Shown: positions 12,539-24,211 of the stretch, in pieces
Numbering within the stretch: position 1 is the stretch's first letter
Layout of the letters: each line of letters opens with the position of its first letter
Source of the DNA: Fallopia convolvulus
Taxonomy: Eukaryota > Streptophyta > Magnoliopsida > Caryophyllales > Polygonaceae
Length of the DNA stretch: 64,000 nucleotides
Assembly (NCBI GenBank): GCA_964016875.1
Contig: OZ024720.1
Location: 24,803,742 to 24,867,741 of the forward strand
Direction of reading: 5' to 3'
Notes under the pieces: model-generated
Told to the model about the DNA's origin: nothing
Seen by the model: the letters and a program-made list of their open reading frames with translations, nothing else
Databases searched by the model: none
Position numbers and translations under genes: made by a program

Positions 12539-12788
12539 CCTGATCCTCCATTTCTACATTAGCGGCAGGCATCTCTTGCTGAGCCCCACCCCCACCAACA
12601 AAATCAGACCGGATGTATAGATAGGCTAAAGCAGGGCCAGTGGGCATGGCTCTAGGAAGACGCAAATAATCCTCAGTTGGAAAACCCATAGTCCATATAT
12701 AACCCTGCTCTGCCGATCCCTTCAAGCAATGCGCCCTCTTCAGCTGGTTCTCATTATATTTAAACTCAACACTATCAGCTCGTCCAAA
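12539..12788 (-). pseudogene. Athila-like env-like ORF of element C, upstream part
   Basis: A minus-strand frame including NENQLKRAHCLKG and GFPTEDYLRLPRAMP, ending in an acidic run that continues at 2217 once copy A is removed. It fits the end of the folded domain of an Athila-type third ORF. Its upstream end is fused to LTR sequence of the same element near 12789 (shared CTTCAAAACCGC), so the rest of the ORF and the gag-pol region were lost by deletion. Confidence 0.5.
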
Positions 12789-13076
12789 CCTCTCCTTCAA
12801 AACCGCAATCTCCACCGCAAATAGCCGCGATCGCGTCCTTCGTGTCATCGCGGTCCTTAATGGCGATCTTGGTCCTCCTCGGCGACGTCCACCACGATCA
12901 CCCTTAAGAGTGGCGGCGATCGCGGCCTTCAGAATCTTTCATGATCTTCAAATCTTGCTAACTCTGAACTTTCGGCCTTCAAATCTGTTCTTCAATAATG
13001 CTCATAATAGGCCTAAAATACTACAAAAATATGAACTAAAAAGTCCTAGTGATGTTGTACAAAACACAACATATCA
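12789..13076 (-). repeat. 5' LTR fragment of element C
   Basis: Matches about 680-969 with a few substitutions. It starts TGATATGTTG at 13076 on the minus strand, exactly where the Tat-type gag reading stops, so this is the outer edge of element C in its target. Exact GCGATCGC palindromes occur at 12827 and 12916. The inner end is a deletion junction, not a true LTR end. Confidence 0.7.
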
Positions 13077-14594
13077 CTTGCCCTCGCGTACCTCTTTCTT
13101 TCCGCCTGGCTCGACCCAGCCAACGAAGGTCCACCCGAGATGGTATGGATATAACTATCGGGTGTTGTTGTCTGTCCAGACCTCGCCTGCTTTGCAGGAG
13201 CTTGTTGCTCGACGTAGTTGGCCCGAGCTTGACCCGGACCTTGCGACACGGTGTTGGCTCCTGATGCAAGGTTGGCGCGCTCCTTTTCGTTCGGGTTGTA
13301 CGCGGGGCCGCCCTTGCCCCTATAACCTCGCGTTTTCCCACCGAAGCAGCTCCAACCTCCACCACCGCCTCCGCGGTAGTTATAGTGGTGATTATTCCTG
13401 TTGTCGTTGTTGTTGTTGTTCCTATTGTTGTTGTTTATGTTGTTGTTGTTATTGTTGTTGTAGTTGACGGGGTTGTGGGTCTGCATAACATACGCATCCC
13501 TCGCGGCCGGAGCGGCCACTTTTGCCTTCCCTTTAGCCTCGGCGATGATTTCCTTGTCGGTCTTCGATCGCGAGCTCGGGTTTGCAGCATCCTCGACATA
13601 CACCTCGGCTGTGATCCAGGCGCACAGGTTGTCGTACGTCGTCGGGCATTTCAAGAAAATGAAATTCTTGAAAGGACCCGGACACAGGTTGCCCATGAGG
13701 GTATCTCGCACTGATGACTCGTCGATGTGTGCGATCTCTGCGACCGCGGTGGTGAACCTCGTGAAGAAGGTGCCCAACAGCTCGCTCTCTCCCTGCTCAA
13801 TACCGCGGAGATCCCGCATGTTCTTATTGCGCTTCCTTGAGCCGTTGAAGTGTCCGATAAAGGATTCGCACAGTTGAGCGAACAAGGCCACAGACTCTAT
13901 CTTGAGGCTTATGAACCACGTCATCGCGGCCTTGTCCAGGGTGGTCAGGAAGATACGGTAGAATATGGCATCATTGTAGGAGTTGACGTTCATTTTGACA
14001 GCGAAGTGTTTTACGTGGTCCTCCAGGTCAGCCGTGTTGTCGTAGAGACCCATTTATGGCCAATGAAAACCTTCGGGCATAGGTGCCTCCTGAATCTCGG
14101 TCACGAAAGGGGAACGGCACCCGACCTCGACGGGTTGGCAGCGCGACTTCGATTTCATAGGGTGCATAGCACTCCCTGCCATTTCAAACAACTCTGTGTC
14201 CCGCATCCTTGAACATCGCGAACGGGATTGCGAGATCTGCATTGGGTCCCGGGGAGGTCTATCCATTGACGAACCGTTGGTGGACGTCTCTTGTCCCGGC
14301 ACATGCCCGAGGACGTACGCGGGTACGTACTCGGAGTGGGGTTGGCCCGGAGTGGGGATAGAGACGTATGGGGGCGAAACCCGGCTGGTACTGCCCAATA
14401 CCCGAGTAGGGATACGGGATCGGGGGTGCACCGCCCTGTTCATACCCTTGGAATGGGTAGGTGTTCTGTGGGGCGTTGTACGTCCAACCCGGAGGGACCA
14501 CGAATGGACAACCCAGAGGTCCCGTGGCCATCCATTGGGGGGTCTCGGGCATGTTATCGGGGTGTTGGGGAAAAAAGTTGTTTGGGCAAGCCAT
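13077..14594 (-). pseudogene. Tat-lineage Ty3/Gypsy gag, truncated
   Basis: The minus-strand frame starts MACPNNFFPQ at 14594. It has a Pro/Tyr/Gly-rich N-terminus, then a gag core with the Tat/Ogre pattern (LYDNTADLEDHVKHF, WFISLKIESVALF), a poly-Asn tract coded by a TTG/TTA microsatellite (about 13404-13466 on the plus strand), and a Tat-type IHTISGGPSLAG stretch. The frame shifts near 14260, has an in-frame stop just before MGLYDN (14054-14056), and is cut at 13077 by insertion of element C. Protease and pol are outside the window or lost. Gag would have been the particle protein. Confidence 0.8.
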
Positions 14595-14652
14595 TTTGAG
14601 GGGTTCAAAGCCAACGTTTGCACAAATCGGGAAACTACATAGGATGAAGAAG

Positions 14653-14670
14653 TTCCCATAGACGGCGCCA
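14653..14670 (-). other. Primer-binding site of the Tat-type element
   Basis: TGGCGCCGTCTATGGGAA on the minus strand, one base inside the LTR end. It resembles the TGGCGCCGTCTGTGGGAA class common in Tat/Ogre elements. Confidence 0.65.
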
Positions 14671-14671
14671 G

Positions 14672-15479
14672 TGATGAAACCCGAAATAAACCGCCGCTAG
14701 AAGATAAGATACGAGATTCTTTTATTCGATTGTGCAAACACTTACTTTTTATTTATTACTTCTTCACAACGAGGTTACAAATCACGAGGTTACAAACAAC
14801 GGGGTTTACACCTTAGACCTCCTACGAGTATTTGACATCTCGATCTAACAATGTTCGAGATCTCCTAATAGCTACGAGATTCTACCACCTACGGGGCGCT
14901 TGACGGATTCTGGTGGTGAGGCTGAGCTTTAAGTTTGAGCGTGGTGATGAAGACTTGCGAGATTATGTAGCGAGGTCTTTAGTGTGAGGGGAAGCTCTGT
15001 GTGACTTGAAGTCTTTTTGTGAACTTCACTTGTCTATAGCGAGGTCTTTTGGCGATGTTTCAACACGTCGATCTTCAATGAGCAAGATAGTTTTTGAGTT
15101 CAAGATGTTTTTCGACCCCTTCTACCTACGAGGTTCTCCCCTATTTATAGAGAATTAGGGAATCGAGTTTGGGTGTTTCTCCGATGTGGGACGCCCGAGA
15201 TCAAGGCCTCTGATTGGTCCGGAGGTGAGGCAGACAGTGATTGGCTGGGGAGAACGGCGGCCGCTGAGTGGACCAAGTGGGCGGGGGTGTCAATTGAGTC
15301 GGCGACGAGGTTTAGATATCGTCCCCGAGGTTTTGGAAGACCTCGTTCGAGAGGGAATTTGCTTAATTAAAAGACGGATATAGTTGCGGGCCCTTGAATC
15401 CACCTTGGGAGTCCCGTCGGGTCCGTTTATTCCACACATATCGGGCCCACTTCCTGTTTTACTATTTTTAGCACCATCA
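14672..15479 (-). repeat. 5' LTR of the Tat-type element
   Basis: 808 bp. On the minus strand it begins TGATGGTGC at 15479 and ends TTTCATCA at 14672 (short inverted termini TGATG/CATCA), followed by the primer-binding site. A TATAAATAG box is on the minus strand at about 15141-15149. The other LTR is not in the window. Confidence 0.72.
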
Positions 15480-16458
15480 ATTACAAGAATATTTATTTTA
15501 CATGTGATATGGCGGCGGGAAGAAACCTCATGTTATAAAAAAGGAGTTATTAAAAATGCGAGAATGCTTCAAGGATAAACCATATGATGATGAGTTCCTT
15601 GGTTTAAGGTGGGAGAGTTGGTGCACCACCTTTCGAATACGTTGCTCTTGGAGAAAAGTCTTGAAACTACTCCTTTGAACGTGTACCTCCTCTTGCATAC
15701 TTCCCCTTTTGATCCTTCCTCGATATGTCTCCTTACTGCGTCTATCTTTGAATCCTTGGTCTTTAAGAAACATGCCTTTTTGCATCCTGATGTCCGAACA
15801 TGCAAGGAAAAAGAAAGAGAGAGGGTGGACGGGTTAGTCTAATGAAAGACTCGCAAGTGGATGGTGGCTATGGTATTAACGAAATATATTGGTATCGATC
15901 TCCAAATGATGGTGATTTATCGATACTTCAACAATGAATACTTCCATCAAAAGAGAGAGAGCACGCTACAAAATTGCAAGGTAGCTATGACATTACGAGA
16001 ACGTTATTTCACTAGGAAATGATTAATACTCTTGCCCAAGAGGAAAGAAATCGAACATTTTGTAGAGATAGGACACCATAAGGATGGGGTTCTATTGATG
16101 TGTAGGTTGACACTGAGTGTGGTTCACTGCAACGTAGATCGAGAACTTTATTATTTCAAAAAATATACGATAGTATACTTTGACTAGTGAATTGAATAGG
16201 CATGGAAAGAGACTTTAACCTAATTAATGATTTTAGAAATGCGGCATTGCAAGAGACTTTAAGCGACTTTTATTTCCATGTGGCATTGCTTACTTTAGAC
16301 GAACTTCCTATTTTGACATTGCTTTAAGAAGACTTAAGCCAACATTTCTTTTCAGCGTTCCAAGCACGTTAAGATAGACTATCATTTTGTGTGTGGACAA
16401 GTTGATGATGGCTCTCTCATAGATGGCATGTCAGAGTACTTGATGAGATTGTTGAAAT
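15480..16458. other. Unassigned sequence between the Tat-type element and element D
   Basis: AT-rich, with only short frames on both strands (for example 15609-15842 plus and 15569-15805 minus). None shows a domain I recognise. The translation is broken repeatedly, as in an old decayed repeat. No RNA gene seen. Confidence 0.4.
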
Positions 16459-16768
16459 TGTAATATTCGGGAATATTTCGATATATATATTTATTATTTT
16501 TTTATGCTCCTTGATTTTTCGAGTGGGGATTAATTAGCTTATAAATAATCTCGGCTAAATAATAATATTTAGTATTTTATTTATAATTTTAGAAAATTAT
16601 ATTTTAAAAAGTTTTCAACTTAAAAGTAATTAATAATTATTTTAGGGTAAAGTTTATAGTAAAGGAGATTTGAGGGTGAAAATCGCAAATTTCAATAAAA
16701 TCTTGCCGACTTCGTTCACAATACGTATGTGTGATCTCTTCCCAAATTTCATTCATGTACGTAGGGGG

Positions 16769-16818
<50 letters not shown>

Positions 16819-18415
16819 TTAGCCTGCGTGCAAGGTTCGTTCATCGGGTCGGATTTTGGAGTTCAGGTTTTCTTTGGTAAGTTTTAATTAGTTAATAGTT
16901 TGTTTAGATTTTACTAATTTTTCCAGATCTGGCTTTACAATTGATTGGATTTAAAAATTAGTCTATTTATAGTTCTCTGAGGGTATTTTCGATATCGGAT
17001 TTATAATCGGTAAAAGATTTCAGAGTAATTTTAGGGTATTGTTTTGTAATGATATTAGGGAGACCTTTGATCCAGTTTTTCAGAAAGGTTTGAACTAGAA
17101 AAATGTTCTTTCACGTTTTAAAGAATTTGGAATTATACAAAAGAAGTTATAAAGCATCTTGGCTTTTCGTTGTTTTTGGGGTTAGAGTTTGTAGGAGTTA
17201 AAAGGTTATTATTATTCATTTGGGTATATATATGCATATAAGAGCTTGGCTTTTAGGTCGTGATCAAATACGTGGGGCAAAGATAGGCTATCTGTCTTAG
17301 ACGGGGTTTTGTGTTGTTGGATAATTAGTGGTTTCTTGGCGTTGGGAATTCGTCTTCAAGGTAAGTTGTTTACGACTTGCTCAGTTTCCATTCAATACGT
17401 GTTAGACTTCATGTGGTGCTTGTAGGATTGGTTTTGGGGAACTAGTCCCCAAGTGATCGTTCTATGAAAAAGGTTTAATTGTGTATGATATGTGTGAAAA
17501 GGATTTCATTGGGCTTTCATCGAATGTGAAGGTTTCGAATATTTTCTCTGTGTTGGTACCGTTCTCGGCATGGCCATGTGCGTAGTCCTCTGGGTTGAAG
17601 TGACGGCTACGTATGGTTATGTGACTGATAATCGTGCCCCTTCAAAAGTAAAGATATCTGTGTTTTGGGCAAGTGCTCCTGAGGAGGCTTGACCCGGGGT
17701 TAGGAGGATGGAATTGTTCAGGGTGGGAGGTCGCGCCTCGGCACCTGGGGCGTAGGGTTGAAAAGCGCCATGGAATGGAACGGTGAGAGAATGGTTGTAT
17801 TGTTTTGCTTGGACGTGTATGTATGAATGTGTATGGAAGTTTGATATGTGGTTTGAGCTTATGATCTATCGGAAGTAATGTATGGATTTAGAACTGATAT
17901 GTGTGTATTCAGGTGAACCGTGCTTGTGTGTGTTAGGTACTTGATTGGTTTTAAACGTCTTACTAGTACCATATGGATTCTAGCTTGTATTAGAATGGTA
18001 GCTGACCCTTCGGGGACTTGTTTTTTTTTAGTTTCAGGTAAAGACAAGGGACCCATGGTGGAACCTAGGCTGAACGATGGAACAGGTCATTGAAGGTTGT
18101 GTCATTAGGATGGGTTCGGTTGGGAGAAATGGTGGTATACTTTTTGTTATCTTTTGAATAATGTGGTTTTGATAAAGAAAGGGTAGTAGTATGTTAATGA
18201 AATGTTTCCAGGAAGTGTTGTAAATTATGTTGTTTTGGGTTTCATGCATGTTTTCTATACATGGGTTTTATAAATATCGGTTGGATGTTTTATTCATGTT
18301 TTCTCGTCGTGCCCGAGTTGCAAGATCCAAGTGAACCCGTTGTCAAACTAGCCTAGGTAGTACCTAGTGAGGTCTACTTCCGAGTAGCGCCCCTATTTAA
18401 AGACGGGGTGTTACA
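16459..18415 (+). repeat. 5' LTR of element D
   Basis: 1,957 bp. It includes a (GA)n microsatellite (about 16771-16815) and a short TA run near 16482. Compared with the 3' LTR it has scattered substitutions and small indels, so the insertion is older than the two Athila-like copies appear to be. The large frames inside are spurious. Confidence 0.92.
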
Positions 18416-18418
18416 AAT

Positions 18419-18436
18419 TGGTATCAGAGCCAGGTT
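18419..18436 (+). other. Primer-binding site of element D
   Basis: TGGTATCAGAGCCAGGTT three bases after the LTR. This is the plant initiator tRNA-Met-type site common to chromoviruses and many Copia elements. Confidence 0.85.
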
Positions 18437-18665
18437 GACCACAAGGGCAGATGGAATTGAACAACGAGTGTACTCGAGGTCCAACCTAAAACTAAAACCG
18501 GCCGGTTATTTCAATTTATTTCAATGGGGTAGTCATATTGCATTTACAGGGTCGATGACACGCCTCGACTCTGTCGTCATCAGCCGAAGGACCTCATGTA
18601 GACTAGTAAGTTATTTTGTTAACTTCAGTTAAAAATAGTTTAAATAGTAAAACATCCGTTTACAA

Positions 18666-20010
18666 ATGGTTCCACAAACTAGCGCTGGAGCAACTAAAGC
18701 AGGAAGGAAAGGTAGTGGTAGAGGACGTGGTAGGGGCCGTGTTTGAAACATAGAAGAGGCTCCTGTCATGGGAGAGCCACATCCTCCTCAAGAGGAGGTT
18801 GTTAAGAATGTTGGACCTGCAATGAATGACCATCAAAGGGGAAATGTTTCGGTTGTTGGGAACGGGCTCCCTGCTAATGGAGTCAACGATAGGGCAGATG
18901 GGGAAGTACGTGGGCCAGCTCAGGTGCCACCAGTTGAGTTACCACCAGAGACGACTATTTTTATCCGAGCTACACTTGTCGAGCTATTACAAAATCTGGT
19001 AGGTACTGGATTTTTGCCTAATCATAATGCAACCAATTCTGGCTATCAAGGGGCTGAGCTTAGGGCACCAAGACCAGTTTTTGCACAACCGGTTCAGTCA
19101 GGAAGACCACCATGTATTCCAAGGCCAGTAGTGGCTGATGGCATGGCTGAGCAAGGAAGGGGATATCGCGAGCCTCTTCCTGATAAGTGGCTTGCGGAGT
19201 TCAGGAAGACTGGGGTACTGAACTTTACTAGGGCTCAAGAAGCCGATGTTGAGTAGTGGTTAAGGAAAGTAACATCTGCTCTCGACTCTATGGATGAAAG
19301 AAGGATGTCTCTAGTTCAGAGTTTGTTACAGGAGGATGCATTTGATTGGTGGGAGTTGAGTCGTGATCATCAGGTGAATGTTACTTTTGAGGAATTTCAA
19401 GAGAGGATTCGAGATAACTATTGTCCTGAGGTCGTGAGAATGGCTCGTGAGACTGCTTTTCGGGATGCAGGGCCTGAGAACATTATCGTAGGTGAGACTA
19501 TCCAAAAGTTTCAACGAGGTTTGGCAGCGGTGCCCAATGCCGCTCCTACAGAGAATCTGCGGATTGCAACCTTTCTTAAGCGGTTGCAACCCCAACTGCG
19601 TGCATCCGTACCTGGACTTCGACTCAAGACTTTGAAGGAGGTTCAAGATTCTGCTTTAGCTTATTCTATCTCCGTCTTGGGGCCGAAATAATTGAATGTA
19701 CAAGCTATTAGAAATAAGAAGCAGAGGTTGTTTGCTCCATCAGATTCTACGAGAGATAATCGTTCGGGTGTGTCTCAACAAAACCGATCTGGATTTCAGT
19801 CACAAGGTCGCCAAGACCAACCTCAACAAAGTCAGTTTACTAGAGGGTTGAGGGAGTGCTTCAACTGTGGAGACACTCGTCATATGAGGAATCAGTGTCG
19901 GAAACCAGTCCGTAATTGTTTCATATGTGGGAAGCCACGTCACTTACAAAAATATTGTAAGGTTGGAACACCCTCATAGGGAACTTCGCAAGGGTCGGTG
20001 AACCAAGGGA
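18666..20010 (+). pseudogene. gag region of element D
   Basis: The ATG at 18666 opens a Gly/Arg-rich N-terminus, then a Pro-rich region, the gag core (LLQEDAFDWWELSRDHQ) and two CCHC knuckles (CFNCGDTRHMRNQC and CFICGKPRHLQKYC, about 19859-19960). In-frame stops are at 18747 (TGA), 19254 (TAG), 19689 (TAA) and 19976 (TAG). Most are one C-to-T step from CAG, CAA or CGA. The frame continues into the protease. A working copy would make the particle protein. Confidence 0.85.
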
Positions 20011-23000
20011 TTCGTCGTCAGTTCCAACAGACTCAACATGCACCCAGCCAGAGTAGAGGCCGTGGTGCGAGAGCTAGCACTACCGGGGGCAACCAGCCTC
20101 GGGTATTCGAGATGAGAAGGCTTGATGCGTTGAATGCTCCAACTGCCATAGGTACGATTTGGATTAAGTCTAAACCTATGCATATCTTGTTTGATACGGG
20201 TGCTACGCACTCTTTTGTATCCTCTGCATGCATTGATAGACTAGGGTTGACTTGCTCGGAGGGTACATCCTTTATGGTGGGACTGTCCGATGGTAGTAAG
20301 GTGCGAGGAAATAGAGAAATACTTCATTGCCCTATTAGGATCGGGGGTAGGGATTGGTTTGCAGACTTTATTGTGATACAATTGTCGCCTAGTGATGATG
20401 TTATTTGGGGATGGACTGGATGAGACGTTATAAAGCAGTATTAGACGCACATAAGGGTACAGTCACTATGACTGCAAATGATCGGACAATACATGTATGT
20501 CAAGATCTAGAGCAGGAGGGTCCAGGATCAGTGATCAGTATGGTGAAAGCCGCTATGTTGCTTAATGATGGGTGTGTGGATTATTGGTGTTATGTTCTAG
20601 AAGGAGACAAGAAAGGACCGTGTATTCAAGATATACCAGTAGTCTGTGAGTTTGAAGACGTTTTTCCAGATGAACTTCCAGGGCTACCTCCTCAACGAGA
20701 GGTGGATTTTAATATTGAATTAGATCGAGGAACAAGACCAATCTCAAAAGCCCCGTACCGTATGGCTCCAATGGAGATGCAAGAGCTGAAGGCTCAGTTG
20801 GAGGAGTTACTAAAGAAGGGATATATACGTCAAAGTGCATCACCGTGGGGAGCTCAAGTTTTGTTTGTAAGAAAGAAAGATGGTTCCCTACGTTTATGTA
20901 TTGATTACCGGGAGCTAAACCGAGTTACTATTAAGAATAAGTACCCTTTGCCTCGTATTGATGACTTGTTAGACCAGTTGCAAGGGGCTATTGTGTTCTC
21001 AAAGGTGGACCTCAGGTCAGACTATCATCAATTGAGGATTCGGGAAGGGGATATTCCCAAGACGGCTTTCCGAACAAGGCACGGGCACTATGAGTTTGTA
21101 GTAATGTCGTTCGGACTGACTAATGCACCTGCGGTGTTCATGGAGTTAATGAACCGGGTGTTTATAGACTATTTGGATAAATTTGTGGTTGTCTTTATTG
21201 ATGATATACTAATTTATTATCAAAGCACTGAGGAGCATGCAAATCACCTTAGATTAGTTTTGGAAGTGTAAAGACACCACCGACTATTTGCTAAACTGTC
21301 CAAATATGAGTTCTGGCTACTAGAAGTTACTTTCCTAGGTCATGTTGTATCCGCTAAGGGAGTCATGGTAGACCCCTTAAAGATTGAAGCTGTGAAGGCT
21401 TGGAAACCCTTGAAGAATGTGAAAGAGGTATAGAGTTTCTTAGGATTGGTAGGGTACTACAGGAGCTTTGTGGATGGGTTTTCACGAATAGCCCAACCAC
21501 TTACCAACTTGCTGAAAAAGACCACTCGTTTTGACTGGAATGATGCTTGTCAAAGGGGCTTTAATGAGTTGAAGAAGAAGTTGACTTCAGCTCCAATACT
21601 TGCTTTTCCTCAAGGGAATGAAGGCTTTGTGATTTACAGTGATGCCTCAAAAGTAGGCTTAGGCTGTGTATTAATGTAGAATGACAGGGTGATTGCATAT
21701 GCTTCCAGGCAGTTGAAACCAAACGAGTTGAATTATCCAACCCTTGATTTAGAGCTGGAAGCAGTGATTCATGCTCTAAAGTTATGGCGTCATTACTTAT
21801 ATGGAAGTACTTGTAAAGTGATGACAGACCATAAAATCCTTATGTACATTTTTACTCAAAGAGAATTGAACATGAGACAACAAAGATGGCTTGAATTACT
21901 GAAGGATTATGACTTAGAGATCTTGTATCATCCCGGAAAGGCGAATGTTGTTGTTGATGCTCTTAGCAGAAAAACGCCGCAAGAGTATATGTTGAGTCAC
22001 TTGACTGCCCAATCAAAGTTACAAAGAGAACTGATAAGGTATGAGATTGAGGTACAGATTCAGCGCTATCAAGGTAGACTAGGCCGTATAGATTGTCAGC
22101 CAACCTTAATCGAGGAAATCTGACTTAAGCAGGAGACTTGTTTGATGATTCAAGAGTTGAGGCAGAAAGTGAGTCGTGGAGAGGCATATGCTTTTGAAGA
22201 ACGTGTTGATGGTACATTGAGATTGAATGGTCGATTATGTGTACCTCGAGATGAGGAGTTGAGACAAAAGATATTACAAGAGGCTCACACTACTCCTTAT
22301 TCAATCCACCCGGGAGCTAGTAAGATGTACAAGGACTTGAAGCAATATTACTGGTGGGATGGAATGAAGCCTGATGTAGTGAAATTTGTAGCAAAGTGTC
22401 AGGTGTGCCAACAAGTAAAAATAGAGCACCAAAGACCAGGTGGAATGCTCAAACCACTTCCTGTTCCAGAATGGAAGTGGGAGGACATTTCCATGGATTT
22501 TGTTACCGGACTGCGGATTAGTAGAGGACATGATACAATATGGGTTGTCGTGGACAGACTGACTAAGACTGCTCGTTTTTTGCCCATTAGAGAGAATTGG
22601 CTAGTGAGTAAACTAGTAGAGGTGTTCATGAAACAAATAGTGAGATTACATGGAGTGCCCAAAACGATTGTTTCTGATCGTGATGGGCGGTTTACCTCCA
22701 ATTTTTGGCAAAAAGTGCATAAAGCTTTAGGCACCAAGCTACATTTCATGACTGCTTATCACCCACAGTCAGATGGACAATCGGAGAGGACAATTCAAAC
22801 ACTAGAAGTTATGTTGAGATCATGTGTGTTGGATTGGGGAGGAAACTAGTCTGATCACTTGGAATTAGTTGAGTTTGCATATAATAATAGTTGGCACTCT
22901 TCGATTCAAATGGAACCATATGAGGCTTTATATGGGAGGAGATGTAGGACACCCCTATGTTGGGATGATCCATTAGATGTTGTAGATGGAATGCCTCAGA

Positions 23001-23557
23001 TGATTCAGGAAACAGTTGAAAAGGTGGCTTTGATTCGAGAACTTATGTTGGCAGCACAGAGTCGTCAGAAATCTTATGCAGATAAGAGGCGACGACCATT
23101 GGAATTCGAGGTAGGAGCACATGTTTTGGTGAGGGTATCGCCGACTCGTGGGGTTAGAAGATTTGGAGTGAAAGGAAAGTTGAGTCCTCGGTACATCGGG
23201 CCATTTGAAATTCTCGAGAGGGTAGGCGAGGTAGCCTATAAGTTGGCACTACCACCAATTTTAGGAGTTCATTTTGTTTTTCATGTGTCACAGTTGAGGC
23301 AGTATGTGCCTGATTCTAGTCATAGGCTCAACTATGAAGAGTTGGAAATTGAGCCAAATAATACTTTCCAAGAACAACCAATAGCAATCTTAGGTAGACG
23401 GTTGAAAAAGCTGCGAAATAAAGAGATACTACTCGTGTTGATTTAGTGGTCCCGACGAGGAGTTGAAGAAGCAACTTGGGAGACTGAGACAAGAATAAGT
23501 GAAAGCTACCCAGATTTGTACCCGGTTTTAGTTGAGGCATTTAAGAATAAGAGTTAG
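20011..23557 (+). pseudogene. protease-RT-RNase H-integrase region of element D
   Basis: In order: protease (LFDTGATHSF, about 20187-20216); a one-base deletion near 20407 moving the frame; reverse transcriptase (SKVDLRSDYHQ, catalytic FIDD near 21200); RNase H (IYSDASKVGLG); integrase HHCC finger (about 22320-22410) and catalytic core with Asp in SMDFVTGL, Asp in VSDRDGRF and Glu in GQSERTIQ; then a chromodomain-like tail ending ATWETETRIS and a stop at 23555-23557. In-frame stops at 21269, 21431, 21677, 22121, 22847 and 23444 inactivate it. The lineage call rests on long LTRs, the tRNA-Met site and the chromodomain-like end. Confidence 0.88.
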
Positions 23558-23834
23558 CGATGATCAAGGGTTATACTTATGGGTAGTTGTAACTATTTGT
23601 GTGCTTTGTTCGACTTAACCTTGTGTGCTTGACTTGTTTGGTAGTTGCTGGTAGTGTATTGATGGTGTAAATTACATGATGTTTGACTTATATGGTTGTT
23701 GTTTGTGGTAAACTAAATGTGTATGATCTGCGTGTTGTTTAGTTGGTTTCAAGGATTTTAAGTAAGTGTTATGGGTTTGTTTTCTTTTATGTCTGGAAGT
23801 TTCAGGACGAAACTTTCTTTAAGGGGGGGTAGAA
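23558..23834 (+). other. 3' untranslated segment and PPT of element D
   Basis: Short GT-rich non-coding stretch after the pol stop, ending in the polypurine tract AAGGGGGGGTAGAA directly before the 3' LTR. The PPT would prime plus-strand DNA synthesis. Confidence 0.75.
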
Positions 23835-23853
23835 TGTAATATTCGGGAATATT

Positions 23854-23896
<43 letters not shown>

Positions 23897-24162
23897 CATT
23901 TTTTATGCTCCTTGATTTTTCGAGTGGGGATTAATTAGCTTATAAATAATCTCGGCTAAATAATAATATTTAGTATTTTATTTATAATTTTAGAAAATTA
24001 TATTTTAAAAAAATTTCAACTTAAAAGTAATTAATAATTATTTTAGGGTAAAGTTTGTAGTAAAGAAGATTTGAGGGTGAAAATCGCAAATTTCAATAAA
24101 ATCTTGCCGACTTCGTTAACAATACATATGTGTGATCTCTTCCCAAATTTCATTCATGTACG

Positions 24163-24211
<49 letters not shown>

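Noticed and set aside
13385..13877. Val-rich plus-strand frames near 13.4-13.9 kb
   Set aside because: They are the complement of poly-Asn coding (TTG repeats) in the Tat-type gag.
15569..15842. Overlapping frames right of the Tat-type LTR as a possible small host gene
   Set aside because: The frames are short, on opposite strands, and the surrounding translation is broken; no family recognised.
17859..18249. Small frames in both LTRs of element D (also 25450-25665)
   Set aside because: Present in both LTRs because the LTR is repeated, but they are on the minus strand of non-coding LTR sequence and have no recognisable motif.
24110..24122. TCGTTAACAA in the 3' LTR of element D as another member of the palindrome set
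   Set aside because: One mismatch, not a palindrome, and the 5' LTR has TTCACA at that place, so it is a chance point mutation.
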